A stretch of DNA of 64,000 bases from Caenorhabditis remanei (Eukaryota > Nematoda > Chromadorea > Rhabditida > Rhabditidae): positions 11,408,001 to 11,472,000 of the forward strand of contig NC_071331.1 in assembly GCF_010183535.1 (NCBI RefSeq), given 5' to 3'. The position numbers and the translations under genes are program-made. Of the stretch, positions 10,668 through 22,700 are shown in pieces. The notes beneath the pieces are model-generated. The model was given only the letters and a program-made list of their open reading frames with translations. It was not told the origin of the DNA and did no database searches. The stretch's first letter is position 1; each line of letters starts with the position of its first letter.

Positions 10668-11308
10668 TCAAAAATCTATTAACTTGACCTCCCAATCCTG
10701 GAGATCCAAATTGTACAAGAAAAAAGAAATTAGAACTGGAATAAGAAGAGCAAGAGTGAAAAGTGCAAGATTCTGGAGAGTCCGCTTCGGTTCTGGAGCA
10801 CTTTCGATGATTTCAGTCGCCTCTTCTTCATTTTTAGAAGCGACTTCTTCTTCTGATTCCTCAGTTTCTTCCGTGTCGTTGTCACTACATATCCTCCTCA
10901 TTTTCAGTTTCATCATCTGAATTCGAGTGTTATACCCAACTATCTCATCTCTCACCAAATAGTGTAATGTGTCCATTTCCTGCAATTCTAAACATTCCCG
11001 GATTCTGTTTTTGTAAAAGTTTGAACAACAAATCCCGACAGTCATGACTCGGAATATCGGAACCACCTAGCAATACCGGAAAAGTAGCATCAAAAAATTC
11101 AGAGAATGCTTTAAGCATAATCGGTTGAATTTTATGTCTTCGAAAGTCTGAATAGATGACGTTCGATTTGAAATGAAACAGATTGACGTACCTTCTCAAT
11201 CAGACGAGGACTCACAAGAATCAGTTCCGCGAATAGTTTAACTATCACAATTGGTGGTGCATTCGCTATTAATACCTTCAAATTCACATCTCTATTCAAA
11301 GTTGCCAT
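10668..11308 (-). pseudogene. Membrane-tail gene, probably broken; unrecognised family
   Basis: Three blocks look coding: 11192-11308 (39 residues from ATG), about 10957-11147 (a 63-residue block containing FPVLLGGSDIP and NPGMF), and 10668 to about 10893 (acidic stretch, then a hydrophobic helix LALFTLALLIPVLISFFLYNL near the C-terminus). A strong acceptor TATTCAG precedes block 2, and a short 39-bp intron could end block 2. Frames disagree: block 1 to block 2 is one base out with the best donor (GTACGT), and block 3 entered in frame stops at TAG near 10890 before the acidic/membrane part. Either weak alternative splice sites are used or the gene carries lesions. The stop codon overlaps AATAAA (10663-10668). 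A worse-decayed copy follows directly. Confidence 0.5.
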
Positions 11309-11713
11309 CGGATATTTTTATAATTGAAATGAAAGAAGATAGAGTGAATGGGAGTATTTATACTCCCTTTCACTTTTATAATAGTAAAAGACACGAACAA
11401 ATATTTAGGAATACTGTGTGCCAAGCATTAATGAATGGTTTCGTCACTTGTCATGTCTCAAAATATAGAAAAAATGGAAATGACGGAAAGTTGAGAAGTC
11501 TTCATCTAAATTCTTACTTAGAAGCCTAGTGGGGAGCTCCCAAATTTTGAAAAAGAGATAAAGTAAAACGTTGTCTTTAAATGGACATATAAAATATTTT
11601 GAAATTGCCCCTTAAAGTATTCACTAAGAAAACAGATAAAATAATAATTTGATAAATGAAACTAACTGAAGAACTTGTATTAGTTATCCCAATTTTTCAT
11701 TATCCAGATATTA

Positions 11714-12180
11714 TTACAAGAGCATAAGACCATCATGCTTTGAACAAATTTTCATTTTCATAAACACTATGAAACTGCCAGTTTTCGAAAAGAAACATTT
11801 ATTCGACTTCTCAAGGTTGAATTTGATTCCCCAAAGCGACAGATCAAGAGGTATAAAGTAGGAAAAAATAGAAATGAGAATTGAAATGAGAACCGCCAAA
11901 GTAAAAATAATGAAGTTTTGAATAGATGACTTGGATTCTGAAGCACGCTTGATGATTTCAGTGGCATTTTCATTATTTTCTGAAGCAGATTCTTCTTTTG
12001 ATTCTCAACTAACTTTCGTTTCGTTTCGTTTCAACGAGAAATAAAATAAAATCTATTTCAGTCGCAACTTTGCTTTGAAATATCGGAAGTTGTAAGCACT
12101 GGGAGAGCACCTTCAATACAAAAATTTCATGTTTCAGAAAATCATATTGAGTTTTAGTATTTACCAGATGAATGATCATC
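11714..12180 (-). pseudogene. Decayed tandem copy of the membrane-tail gene
   Basis: The minus strand encodes ESASENNENATEIIKRASE followed by a hydrophobic segment (IIFTLAVLISILISIFSYF) and LWGIKF, collinear with the tail of the neighbour at 10.67 kb (EEEATEIIESAPEP, LALFTLALLI, WEVKL). Upstream DNA also aligns (CTTCCGATATTTCAAAGCA against GTTCCGATATTCCGAGTCA). An in-frame TGA interrupts the acidic region where the neighbour has GAG, a CGAAA repeat follows, and no start or first exon is found. This is a tandem duplicate that has lost function. Confidence 0.65.
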
Positions 12181-12583
12181 CTGATTTTTTCTGATTTTAG
12201 ATAACACTACTTACAGTACTTCTTACAGCAACATTATTTCAAAGTGTATGTTTCCAAATCTAGGCCATTGTTTTTACTAACTTCGAACCCTCTTAAACAT
12301 GATTCAATCCTAACCTATCAGGTTGTCATGGGCATGCACTTTCCGGAATGAATACTTAATATATTTTACCTGAAAAATAAGCTTGTTGTGAGACAGTAAA
12401 ACTTTCAATTGGCCATTCTTGTTGCGTTTCAAAGTTTATAATAAATAATTGTTTGAGAGCAGACTCAAAATTGATATCTCGTTTTTTTTCAAATAAAATT
12501 AACTCTTTACGTAATGCATATCAAATTTACACACAAAATAAATAAACATTCTGAAACTGAAATACATTTTTCCCAGTCAAAAG
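12181..12583. other. Intergenic
   Basis: AT-rich; no supported gene. It may include further decayed parts of the duplicated gene. Confidence 0.4.
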
Positions 12584-13644
12584 TTAGAATGTCTTGTACC
12601 ATCCATTCCGATATTCTCCTCTCTCAAACCACGCAATATATCCACAAGAAGCCTTTCCACGCAGATTCCACATTCGAAGTTCATCACAGTTTTCGCCTTC
12701 TGCAGATAAAATGAAAACAGTTTCAGCTAGATAATATAATGGGATACGATTCTTAGTGATGCTTCTTGACTGTTCTTTTTTTCAAATCAAATCTCGACTG
12801 GTTTCAGTAGTTCGTTTTTGTTGTCAAAAGATGGAATATTTTATAATTCTCAAAGGATTGTGACAACTCTTGATATGGCTTTCGCGAATAGAGTCATACT
12901 ATTTTGAACTGAAATTTGAGGGTGCTCCAGGTATTTTTTGTTCAATTTTTTATCAAAACGTACAGGTGTCCTCATAATGCTTCCTGTTTCAATATCTCAA
13001 TATTAGGAATAAATAAACTACTTTCCTAATTCATCGAATACACTCCTTACCAATAAACGATGAATTATGTGCTTTGAACAGCGGATGATTCACAGAGCAC
13101 TCCAATTTTCCACATTTTCCCTGATCCGGATCGAAACGACAGTAGAAATTGAAGGCGTCCTCCGATCCCATCCATCGTCCAGACCATGAACAGTCCACTG
13201 GGTCACTTCTGGAAATTGGATTCTAAAATTCGGAAATGGGGATTAAAGATTTGCATCAATACAGTATAACATGGAGGAGCAGTGAGAAATAAATATTCTA
13301 ATTCGAAATTTTTAAATTCAGATGAACCAAACTTTTCAACTGTTTCAATCTACTCATAACACTCCGTTCATGTGGATAATCTTATTCAAGATGAAATTTG
13401 AATCCGCCTCTGTTTCCTGACTCACTTGCAACAAAACTTCTTCGTCATCTGATACGAAAAGAGTTTAATACACGGTTCCCCGAAACTGGAATCAGGAATA
13501 CACGCAGTTCCATCAGCACATCTTCCAGAGTGTTGTCGGATGAAATCATAGTCAGATGGACATGTCTGATAGCAGAATGGAGCAGTTCCAAACCAATGGC
13601 ATCCCGATTTTTGGGAAGATGAAGATGGGTCGGGAGTGGAGATT
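12584..13644 (-). CDS. Cys-rich, probably secreted nematode protein; 5' exon not found
   Basis: Three exons (13426-13644, 13051-13208, 12584-12699) join in phase and end at TAA, giving 163 residues of mature-looking sequence with 13 cysteines. The order is GCHWFGTAPFCYQTCPSDY, then a CADGTACIP segment and KKFCCK, then WSGRWMGSEDAFNFYCRFD, then GENCDELRMWNLRGKASCGY and a short tail. The spacing suggests a disulphide-bonded extracellular domain. The first exon starts at a TTCCAG acceptor in phase 2, so an upstream exon, expected to hold the signal peptide, is missing; the in-frame ATG at 13658 gives no signal sequence. I see no good candidate in the next kilobase. The family is known to me only as nematode-specific in style; function unknown. 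Confidence 0.7.
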
Positions 13645-15429
13645 CTGGAAGTGAGCATTATGAAAGTCGTGTTTCAAGTTATCAATTTTAGTGTTGGTAC
13701 CAAAGGGTAATGATTGTTCGTTTGTCCTCGAGCTAATTTTTTCTGACATCAGTTTTCTACAACTTTTTGATCCCGTTTCACATAAAAGTTATCAAAACTG
13801 AGATATTCATAAATCTTGGTAATCCTGAAAAACAACTAAAATGATCTACAACTGGGACGATATGGAATTGTATTTGTAGCTATTCCATTCAGTAAAATGA
13901 TTCATTGACACAGTAAAATTGGGAGGTTTGAAAGATGAATGAAAAAAAGGAACTATCAAAAACTTCACGCCTCATCTGATAAAGTAGGAAGAGTGAAACT
14001 GAACATGTTTAGTCATTTGATCATAACTTTAATGTAAGTCATCTATACTCGGAAAATTAATTATATTTTGTTTAGGAAATTTGTCGGCTATATCATTTTC
14101 CGGGTTTTTTTTTTCTTAAAGTCTATACTTGAACCATCCATCCAGAAAGTTGCCATGAATAGATCAAGAAATACTTTTCTTCGAGAATTTTTTGTTTACT
14201 TCTCTACAGAAAAAGCCATTTAAACAATTTCTTTCTCCTGTTTTAAGAGAGACTCATAACAGTTTTCTATTTCGGTGACTTCAGTTCAGTCTCATTCTCT
14301 TTTAAATTTCTAGAAATTTTGAAGCTACGTGTAGAAAATATACTATTAATAGACACCAGCATCAATGAATTAGTGTTTAAAACCTGTGCATACTTTTTCT
14401 GTTTCATGAATCACTAGTCATAACTCATTTTTTCGATAAGCCCATTACGCTCCAAGGACAAAGATTCTGAACCTGAGATGGAATATTTATTCTGAAAGTC
14501 GATTATCATATTGATTCGATTAGACTAACTAGCTAGTAAGCTCAGACATAACCTCAGATTATTTTTAGGTCAAAAAGTTCAGAGATCGTTTTCAAAAGTT
14601 TCGAATTTGTTTAGTTGAATAGATCCTCATGATAGATCAAATTATTTCAGAAGCAGTACATACTACTACAGTACAAAACGAAGTGTTGATAGCAAAAAAG
14701 TACACACAAGCTGAACACAAAACAAGATTCAAAGTCCAGGAAAAATTTCCGGTTGAAAATGTCAAAAACTCACTGGAATTTATTTGAAAAGAGAGATAAC
14801 CGCTTCAATCAATTGGACCTCAAGAAGTTTCTGTTTCAAAATTTAAGTATGATAAACTATTATCCTCTCAAAAGTAATAGGTTTTCATGGCCACACTTGT
14901 TGTAAAAATAAATCTGGCACACCAATTATCTTTAGATTTGAATTTTGAATACTGAATCTAGATGAGATTTCCACAAAATAAGTATCATCGGAACATTGAA
15001 TATACTCCTTAGAAGATCATACATCCGATCACCTGCGCCGTTACAATCTCGTTTAATCTGATATAAAAGACACCAACATAAAGTTCATGTGAGACCTGAT
15101 AATTCCATTTTTATAGCAAATAATTTTTTTTACTTTTCCGTTTCATCAAATAGTCCAATACCATTTGGAGTATGGCAATGGTGCGCTAGATACATTCTCA
15201 AAGTTTTTTTTCAGTTTCAGAACGAAGTCATAAAAACTTCTCCTTCCGAAAATTCATTAAGCCTAGTGTCAACTGTTCGGAATACCAAAAGCTCATGTTC
15301 TGAAGAACAACTTCGATTTACTCAATCCAACAAGAAATACCATCTAACTCGGAATAAACTCAAAAGTTCGGTGATCTCAATTGTCTTTTTACAAGTACTT
15401 TCCTGCTGTTTCACAACTAACATATCATA
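13645..15429. other. Intergenic, no gene seen
   Basis: AT-rich sequence with no ORF in splice context. An expected 5' exon of the Cys-rich gene may lie here. A 113-codon plus ORF at 15089-15430 has no acceptor, domain or codon support. Confidence 0.45.
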
Positions 15430-16339
15430 AGTAGTACTCTTCGGATTTCAATGCATTAAGAATACAAGAAAATTGCTAAATTCTTTCATCAAAATTTTTC
15501 AAGAAATCAATAGTTGCGATACTTTGATCAAACTTAAACTATCAAATTGTAAACTATGAACAATCCCTTGTTAATGTCTGATACATTTGTTCCTAATTAT
15601 TTACCGCATGACTCAAACTTCAGTCTTCAAAAGACTTAGATGATTCTGTTTCATGAATCAGATATGATAACTGGTAACCAACACAATTCAATACAATTTT
15701 TCTAAATCTCTGTCATTTGTAATTTCTCATCGAAAACACTTTTCCGTAACCAACTATTTAAAAAGCCGTATATCAGGACAGCACAATAAAAACTGTTTCA
15801 TGAATAAAGTTTGAGTTATTTTTATCTCTGAAATTGATATGTCTATTAAACGAGGAGCACAACTAATTCGAAACCGCTTTTCTCCCATTTTTCTTATCCA
15901 TAGCTTCAATTGCTAAAATCATATTTCCATACCCATTTCTATTTGGGTCATAATAAATGCTGTCATTTTTCCATTAAATTTTCAAATTTCTAGAATTGTT
16001 CAACTCTTGAGCTAATCAAAACTATGTTTTCCTAGTAATCCAAAAGCCATCTTATGTAGATCAAACTTCAACTATCAATTTGCAAACTATGAATAATTTT
16101 TTTGTAAATGGCAAACACATTCGTTCTTAACTAAAACCTCAATCTTCAAAAAATTTCTTCTACATGATTATTTTTCATGAATCAGATATGATAACTGGTA
16201 ACCAGCACATCTCAATTCAATGATATTATTTGCAATCTCTGTCATTTCCAATTTCTCATCGAAAACACTTTCCCCGTAACCATCTAGATAGTCGAAAATC
16301 ACTGTTTCAAAAATAAAGTTTTTGAGTTATTTTTGCCTC

Positions 16340-16575
16340 TTAAATAGTGCAATTTTCGAGCGGTCGTCTTAAAATGACCATAACTCTAGGGACATAACTC
16401 TGTACGTACAAAAAAGTGGTCAACTACAAAAATGAAGCTCTACCTTTGATCTGTATGATTCATTAAAAAACTACTTGAACATAAAATCAGTATTACCATG
16501 ACACACTCTCAATATTGGACAATTTTAACTGAAAACGGCCAAAGTTTACAACCTTTAGACCGGTACTGTACATAC
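16340..16575. mobile_element. Partial element of the ACCGGTACTGTA family, inserted in the array
   Basis: From AATAGTGCAATTTTCGAG to GACCGGTACTGTACATAC this matches the right half of the larger palindromic element at 20.15-20.62 kb (shared TGACCATAACTCT, CTACAAAAATGAAGCTCTAC and CTGAAAACGGCCAAAG). Confidence 0.75.
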
Positions 16576-16755
16576 AAATTGCTCAACTCTTTTATCACAA
16601 CTATGTTTTTGCAAAAAAAAACCAAATAGCCATCTAAGTTGGGATGTAATCAACTTGCATTTGTTCTCAGTCTCCATAAGATTTCTCCTAGCTAGTTCTG
16701 TTTCATGAATCAGATACCATAATTGGTAACCATCACATCTCAATTGGTTGATACT

Positions 16756-16953
16756 CAGGCTTGGTCGGAGTCGAAGAATCAGATACTACGATTTTCCGAT
16801 TCTCCGACTTTTTTTCGGAGAAATTCTTCGAAATTCTCCGATTCTCCGAGAAAAAAAGTCGGAGAAAAAGTCGGATATCATATTCTCCGACTTTTGTTTT
16901 CGGAGAAAATTTCGATTCTCCGATTCCCGAAAATTTTTCTCCGACCAAGCCTG
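16756..16953. mobile_element. hAT-like MITE with 8-bp target-site duplication
   Basis: The terminal inverted repeats CAGGCTTGGTCGGAG and CTCCGACCAAGCCTG are perfect. The element is flanked on both sides by TTGATACT (16748-16755 and 16954-16961). An 8-bp duplication with CAGG-type ends is the hallmark of hAT transposons. The 198-bp body is made largely of TCTCCGA/TCGGAGA repeats that can fold on themselves. It has no coding capacity, so movement would depend on a transposase elsewhere. Confidence 0.92.
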
Positions 16954-17659
16954 TTGATACTTTTCCGAATTCTATCATTTGTAATTTTCCATCGAAATCA
17001 CTTTTTCCGTAACCATCTTTAAAGCCGAAGATAAGGAAAGCACAATAATCACAGTTTCAAGAATAAAGTTTGAGTTATCCTTGTCTATGAAAGTGATCAA
17101 TTCATTGAACGAGGAAGACAACTAATTTGAAACCCCTTTTCTCACATTTTTATTATCTATAACTTCAATTCCTGAAATAATATGTATTTCAAGACCAATT
17201 TCTATTTGAGCCATAATAAACGTTGTCATTTTTAAATGAAGTTTTATAATTTCTAAAATTTTTCCGTTTTACAACTAACATATCAGAAGTAATATTCTTC
17301 GGATGTCAATGCAGCAGTTCAAATCAACTCTTTAGCTAATCAAAACTATGTTTTCCTAGAAATCCAAAAGCCATCTTATGTAGTTGCGCTTTGATCAAAC
17401 TTCAACTATCAATTTGCAAACCATGAACAATTTCTTGTTAATGGCTAATACTTTTGTTCTTAACTAAAATCTCAGTCTCCAAAAGATTTCTTCTAGATGA
17501 TTCTGTTTCATGAATCCGATATCATAACTGATAACCAGCACATCTCAATTCAATGATATTATTTGCAATCTCTGTCATTTCCAATTTCTCATCGAAAACA
17601 CTTTTCAGTAACCATCTGGAAAGTCGAAAACCACTGTTTCAAGACTAAAGTTTTAGTTA

Positions 17660-17930
17660 CCGTAAAAACTGTATTAGAGCGACATGTCGCTCTATTTTTC
17701 AACCGCCTCTCAGAAAAATGTGTGGTTTCAGAAACTCATTAAAGTTAAACGGAAAAAACTTTTTTGAAATTTCTATTTGTTGATCTAGAGGTTACTATTC
17801 ACGCTGCTTCTAATCAGAACCAAGAAAATACACTGGGATAATCATATTCATGAATCCTGAGTATAGATGGGTGTCGTTCTATTAGAGGTGTCGTTCTATT
17901 AAAGGTGTCGCTCTAATACAGTTTTTACGG
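17660..17930. mobile_element. Tc/mariner-like MITE with TA duplication
   Basis: The ends CCGTAAAAACTGTATTAGAG and CTCTAATACAGTTTTTACGG are perfect inverted repeats and are bounded by TA (17658-17659 and 17931-17932). Near the right end a roughly 17-bp unit (TGTCGTTCTATTAGAGG) is repeated almost three times. A single similar terminus, CCTCTATTAGAGGTCTTACGG, lies at 50.91 kb. Confidence 0.88.
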
Positions 17931-18384
17931 TATTTTTATCTCTGAAACTGATAAACCATTAGACGTGGAGTTAAACTAATTTGAAACCCCGTTTCTCACA
18001 TTTTTCTTATCTATAACTTCAATTGCAGAATTAATATTTCCATACCCATTTTTATATGAATCATAATAAATGTTGTTATTTTTCCATAAAATGCTCAAAT
18101 TTCTAAAATTGTTCAACTCTCTAGCTCATCAAAACTATATTTTCAAAAAACCAATAGCCATCTCAGTTGCGATACTTTGATCAAACTTCAACTATCAACT
18201 TGAAAACTATGAACACATTCTTTTAATGGTTAGCATATTTGTTCTTAACTAATCCAACCTCAATCTTCAAAAGATTTCTTCTAGATTATTCTGTTTCATG
18301 ACTCAGATATGATAACTGGCAACGATCAATGATACTATTCCATACTCTGTCATTTGTAATTTCTCATCGAAAACACTTTTCAGC

Positions 18385-18605
18385 AGACTTGTCAGAAATC
18401 GGGCAGGACCAAACTTTGTCTCGGCCTGGATTCAAAAATGGGCACCTATTTTTTAACAAATTTTTTGGAAAATTAAGAGTAAAAGGGTTCAAATTATCAT
18501 ACACGTAAACCGTTTCATTGAATTTCAAGTTTTTAATCGAAAAATTGGTTTTTTTTCTCAAAAAATTAAAATATTGCTTCAAAAGGGGCCTGGCCGAAAA
18601 TAATT
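18385..18605. repeat. Diverged copy of the GC-rich-ended repeat
   Basis: CTTGTCAGAAATCGGGCAGG, then GGCCTGGATTCAAAAATGGGCAC, and GGGGCCTGGCCG at the far end recall the 6.0-kb copy (GGCCGGATTCAAAAAATGACAC). The ends are eroded. It interrupts the tandem array. Confidence 0.5.
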
Positions 18606-19207
18606 TCTGGAAAGCTGAAAATCAGAAAAGCATAATAAACACTGTTTCAAGAATGAAGTTTGAGTTATTTTTGTCTTTGAAACTGATGAATCCACATTAA
18701 ACATGGAGGACAGCTATAATGAAACCCAATTTTTTCTATAACTTCAACTTCTGAAATCATATTACCAGAACCATTTCTTTATGGGCTATAATAAATGCGG
18801 ACATTTTTCAATGAAATTTTTCAAATTTCTAAACTTTTTCCGTTTCATAAATAACATATCAAAACCATCGAACAGCATAGTATAATACTGCTCTTCCTAG
18901 CGCAAAAACTCACTTTTTGATTTGTTTTCTCTGAAAATTCTCATCGAAACCGTAATTTTGTGATAGTACAGATAAAATGAATAAATAGAAAATGTTGATA
19001 GTAAATGGGTTCATTCTCTTCCAATATGTCAAATATCAAATCTCTCCGATATCTCGTCAAATTGACTCTCTTTCGGAGGTCAGATATTCTTTCGAAAAGT
19101 GTCAATAAACGAGATTTCTTTCGATTGCTCCTCTCGTGTTAAAACACTCGAAATGTTGTGTTGTTTTGGATCCAAAAAACTATTATAAAAAGGTAAAATC
19201 AGGTATC

Positions 19208-19213
19208 TTTATT
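19208..19213 (-). terminator. Poly(A) signal AATAAA of wnk-1
   Basis: Minus-strand AATAAA about 520 bp downstream of the wnk-1 stop codon; no other gene intervenes, so a 3' UTR of about 0.5 kb is likely. Confidence 0.55.
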
Positions 19214-19729
19214 TCATCTCAATCTCACGATTTTCGATTTTATAAAAAGAAAAAAAGGTGTTGTTGTGGTACAGAGAGAAAGAAAATAAAATAAGGAAAA
19301 GAAAACTCGTAAGAAGAAGAAAACGAAGGACTGATGGATGGGGACGGAAATCTTTGGAATTTCCAATACAGAAGAAGAGCCAGTTACAGTTGAAAACAAT
19401 CATTATAAAAAGAGAGATGGGATGAGCGAGAGAAATAGAAATTAATTAAACTTCGATATATTTTTGTAGGAAAACGAGAAGGAAAGATGGTGGTGTGGAG
19501 AGAATTTCCAGAGGTTACACGAAACTTTGAAAGAAACCCGTCAGAATACAAATCGACATAAATTACACGCTAGTTGTTGTTCTTTTTCTTTTTTTCTGAA
19601 AAAAAATATGGGAAGATTTTCATGAAGGGGACATGGGGGACGGCGGGGCCGAGACTTGTATAATAAAATGAGAGAAGGAGAAATTATAATTATTAAATCA
19701 AAGAAAGGGGGAGAGAGAAAAGACTCTCA

Positions 19730-22700
19730 TCATGCATTATCTATTAGGCCTGTGGAGGAATCTGTGGAGGAATCTGAGGAGGAAGAGGAGCTGCCGGATG
19801 ATGTTGTGTTGGCTGGTGAGAGTTCGCCGTGTGATGGTTGTGGTTGTTGTTGGTGATGACTGGGTGGTGTGGAATTGAGTGCGCAGCAGTAGCTGATGAA
19901 CCGTGGTGGTGGTGGTGGTTTTGGTGATTGTTGTGTCGAGGAGGAGGAGCCGATTGATTGTCCCGGTGACGGCAGGAAGCCGAGCCGCCGTTTGATCTGT
20001 TCGACGATTGAGACAGTGTCATGCGGTGTGCCGACGCGTCCGATGATGTTGTTGTCACTCCGTTCTGGAGTATTTTCGTCGTTGTCTGGAATCTGATGGG
20101 TCATTAGTAAGGTTCTAGGGATAAGTTTCTGACGATTTCTCAAGTTCAGCGCCGTGCAAAATATACGAACTTTGGCCGTTTTCAGTTGAAATTGTCCAAC
20201 TTTGAGAGGGTGATATATCACTCATTGTCCCACCAATTGAATTTTTGATGGATCATACATATCAAAAGTAGAACTCCAGTTTTGTAGTTGACAACTTGTT
20301 TGTACGGGCACTCCCTAGCAAGTTATATTTCGAAAAAGTATTTTCGCCCTCAAATCGACCAATTTCAGACTGAAATTTTCAGTGCAAAATAGTGCGATTT
20401 TTGAGTTGTCGTCTTAAAATGACCATAACTCTTTAGGGAGTGCCCGTACAAAAAAGTTGTAAACTACAAAAATGAAGCTCTACATTTGTTCTGTATAAAT
20501 AATTAAAAATCTACTTGATGGGACCATCAGTATTACTATGACACACTCACAAAGTTGGCAAATTTCAACTGAAAACGGCCAAAGTTTACAACCTTTTGAC
20601 CGGTACTGTATGTACGTTTTAGAGGATTTCTCAAATATCAGCTATTGCTCTAAATTGGAGAGAATTTTTCTTGCACTATGAGAATTTCATTTCTGAAGTC
20701 ACAACAGTTTTAACTTTAAAAATCGCTACAATTTTTACACTTACCTCAATATTCGGTGGCGGACTCGCTGGCAATGATATCGACGCATTTGTCAATGATT
20801 GCTGAAGTGACTGCAATGTGGTATCCGCATCGTCGTCAATCATTTCCGGATTGACAGAAGTGGCACGTGGCGGCACACGGACTTTCGAACGGAGACGTTC
20901 AATCTCCAGACGTTGCTTTTCGAGAAGTTTATGTTGTTCCATGCGATGTCTGAAATCGATTCGATAAATGGGTTGGAATAAACTAGTCCGACACTAATTG
21001 AAACTCACCGAACAATCATTTGAATCACTTCCGGATCTTCGCCTTCCATATCCATTTGACCCTGAAAATCATCAAGATTGATTTTCGAAAACTTCAGAAA
21101 CTCGAAGCAAAAGTAAAACTTTCTCCATGACCTCATTTTGTTCAACATGTGCAGAAACGAACAGATGTGAAAAGAATGGCAGCGTCAATGTGTAAAAAGT
21201 GATTAAATATTATTGTAAAGTCAACGGCCGTATGTATAAACCCATCTTTCAAAAACCATGAGATTCTAGAGGAAGAAGAGAAGAACAACTCAAAAAAAGA
21301 TTTCGGAAAAATTTTGGCTGAAAAAAAGGAACTGTATACCTACATTCCAACCAAAAATATGTTCACATCTCTTCATTTTCTCATGGCGAGTGGGCGTTTT
21401 GTAAAGCTTCTGTACAGTTTTAGACGGATTTAGCGCCTCCATTATTGAAATTAGATTTCTGTTGCATCCGAATAAAAACAGTCAGACGAAAATAGAGGAG
21501 CAGGAGGACGTCGGTGAGTTTTTTTTTGATATTTGAGATTCAAATTCTTGTAAACTTTAGTGTGTAAAAACCAACAAAAAAAACTAAAATCAACTATAAA
21601 ATCAAGCAAGCGTGTTTCGGCCAGATGTTCCTATTGCAAGCAAAATCATAACGATTTTTAATGAATTAAAGGAACTAAATCAAAAATAAAATAATTAAAA
21701 TTTACCTTCAGATCATAATCACACTCGGACACCGGGAACGGACTATGACTGGGCGGTGTTCCGATGCTAAAGGCACCTCCACCTCCACCATTTCGTTCAT
21801 TCGTGAAACTTGGCGTCATCGGAGCCGTCGTCTCATCGCGAGAAGACGGTGCATTCGGTTGTCGAATGTGTGTTCCGAGTGTCGACGATAACGCCGTTTC
21901 GAGATTCTCAAAAGTAGCGAGTTTTGTGCCGGTCGTGTTACGAGTCATTGAAGACGTCATCGATTGAGCACATTCTTGATCTGTACTCATCGTCATTGCT
22001 GCTGGAATCGCTTCTGTCGTGGCTGGAGCCGACGCCGTCGTCTGAGGTACTGATGAGGTGAGTGTCACGTCAGCCATGTCTTCTAACATTGTGGAAGATA
22101 GAGATCCATCAGCAGGTGCTGACATTGTAGAGAGGAGATCCGGGTTAGGTGGTGAGACGAGCTGTTGCTGAACAAAATGGAATGGCGATTAGAAAATCAG
22201 AAGTTAGGTTAGGAAGAGAGAGAGATTGAACCAAAAAATGAAATAATCGAATCAGTCGTGCTATAAGCAGAAGCAACTAAACACTGTTTTCTAATTTATT
22301 TTTCGTTTTTTCATATTTTCGTTTTCAAAAGAATCTTACCGTTGAAGCATCCGTCAAATCAGGATGATCCGGTGGCATTGGTGTCGTTTCTCTTCCATCC
22401 GTATGAATTACTTTACCCAACGCTTCAGCCAATCCTTTCAACGTATCAATTGGAATCTCGTCTTTTCCATCTATCGCCGCTTGCTCATCACCCTCTTCTC
22501 GTCGATCTTGTTCCAGTTTGAGTGCTTCCAACTTCTCGTGTAATCCAGCAAGGCCAGATTCAGCATCTAGACGAGATGGTGATTGAGGCACACTTGCATT
22601 CGGAATGAGAGCGGCGGCGTGTGCAGCTGCGATGACAGCTGGAGCCTGACCGATGGAAGCTGGAACCGTTTGACAAGCAAGAGGAATCGTTTGAGGTGTC

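Larger units (their letters stand above)
15430..18960. repeat. Degenerate tandem array of about 0.53-kb units
   Basis: A conserved block around TCTCATCGAAAACACTTTTC recurs near 15727, 16254, 16986, 17586, 18361 and, weakly, 18946. Companion blocks appear in the same order: GATATGATAACTGGTAACC, AAACTATGAACAATTTCTTG, ACTGTTTCAAGAATAAAGTT and TTTCTATTTGGGTCATAATAAA. The cleanest spacing is about 527 bp. Longer intervals (732, 775) contain inserted transposons, listed separately. Copies differ at many positions and none has coding potential. This is an old local duplication array rather than a satellite. Confidence 0.85.

Noticed and set aside
19744..20058. His/Asn-rich minus ORF in another frame of the last wnk-1 exon
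   Set aside because: Frame-shifted shadow of the Ser/Pro/Gln-rich C-terminus; the in-phase frame fits the splice acceptor at 20092.
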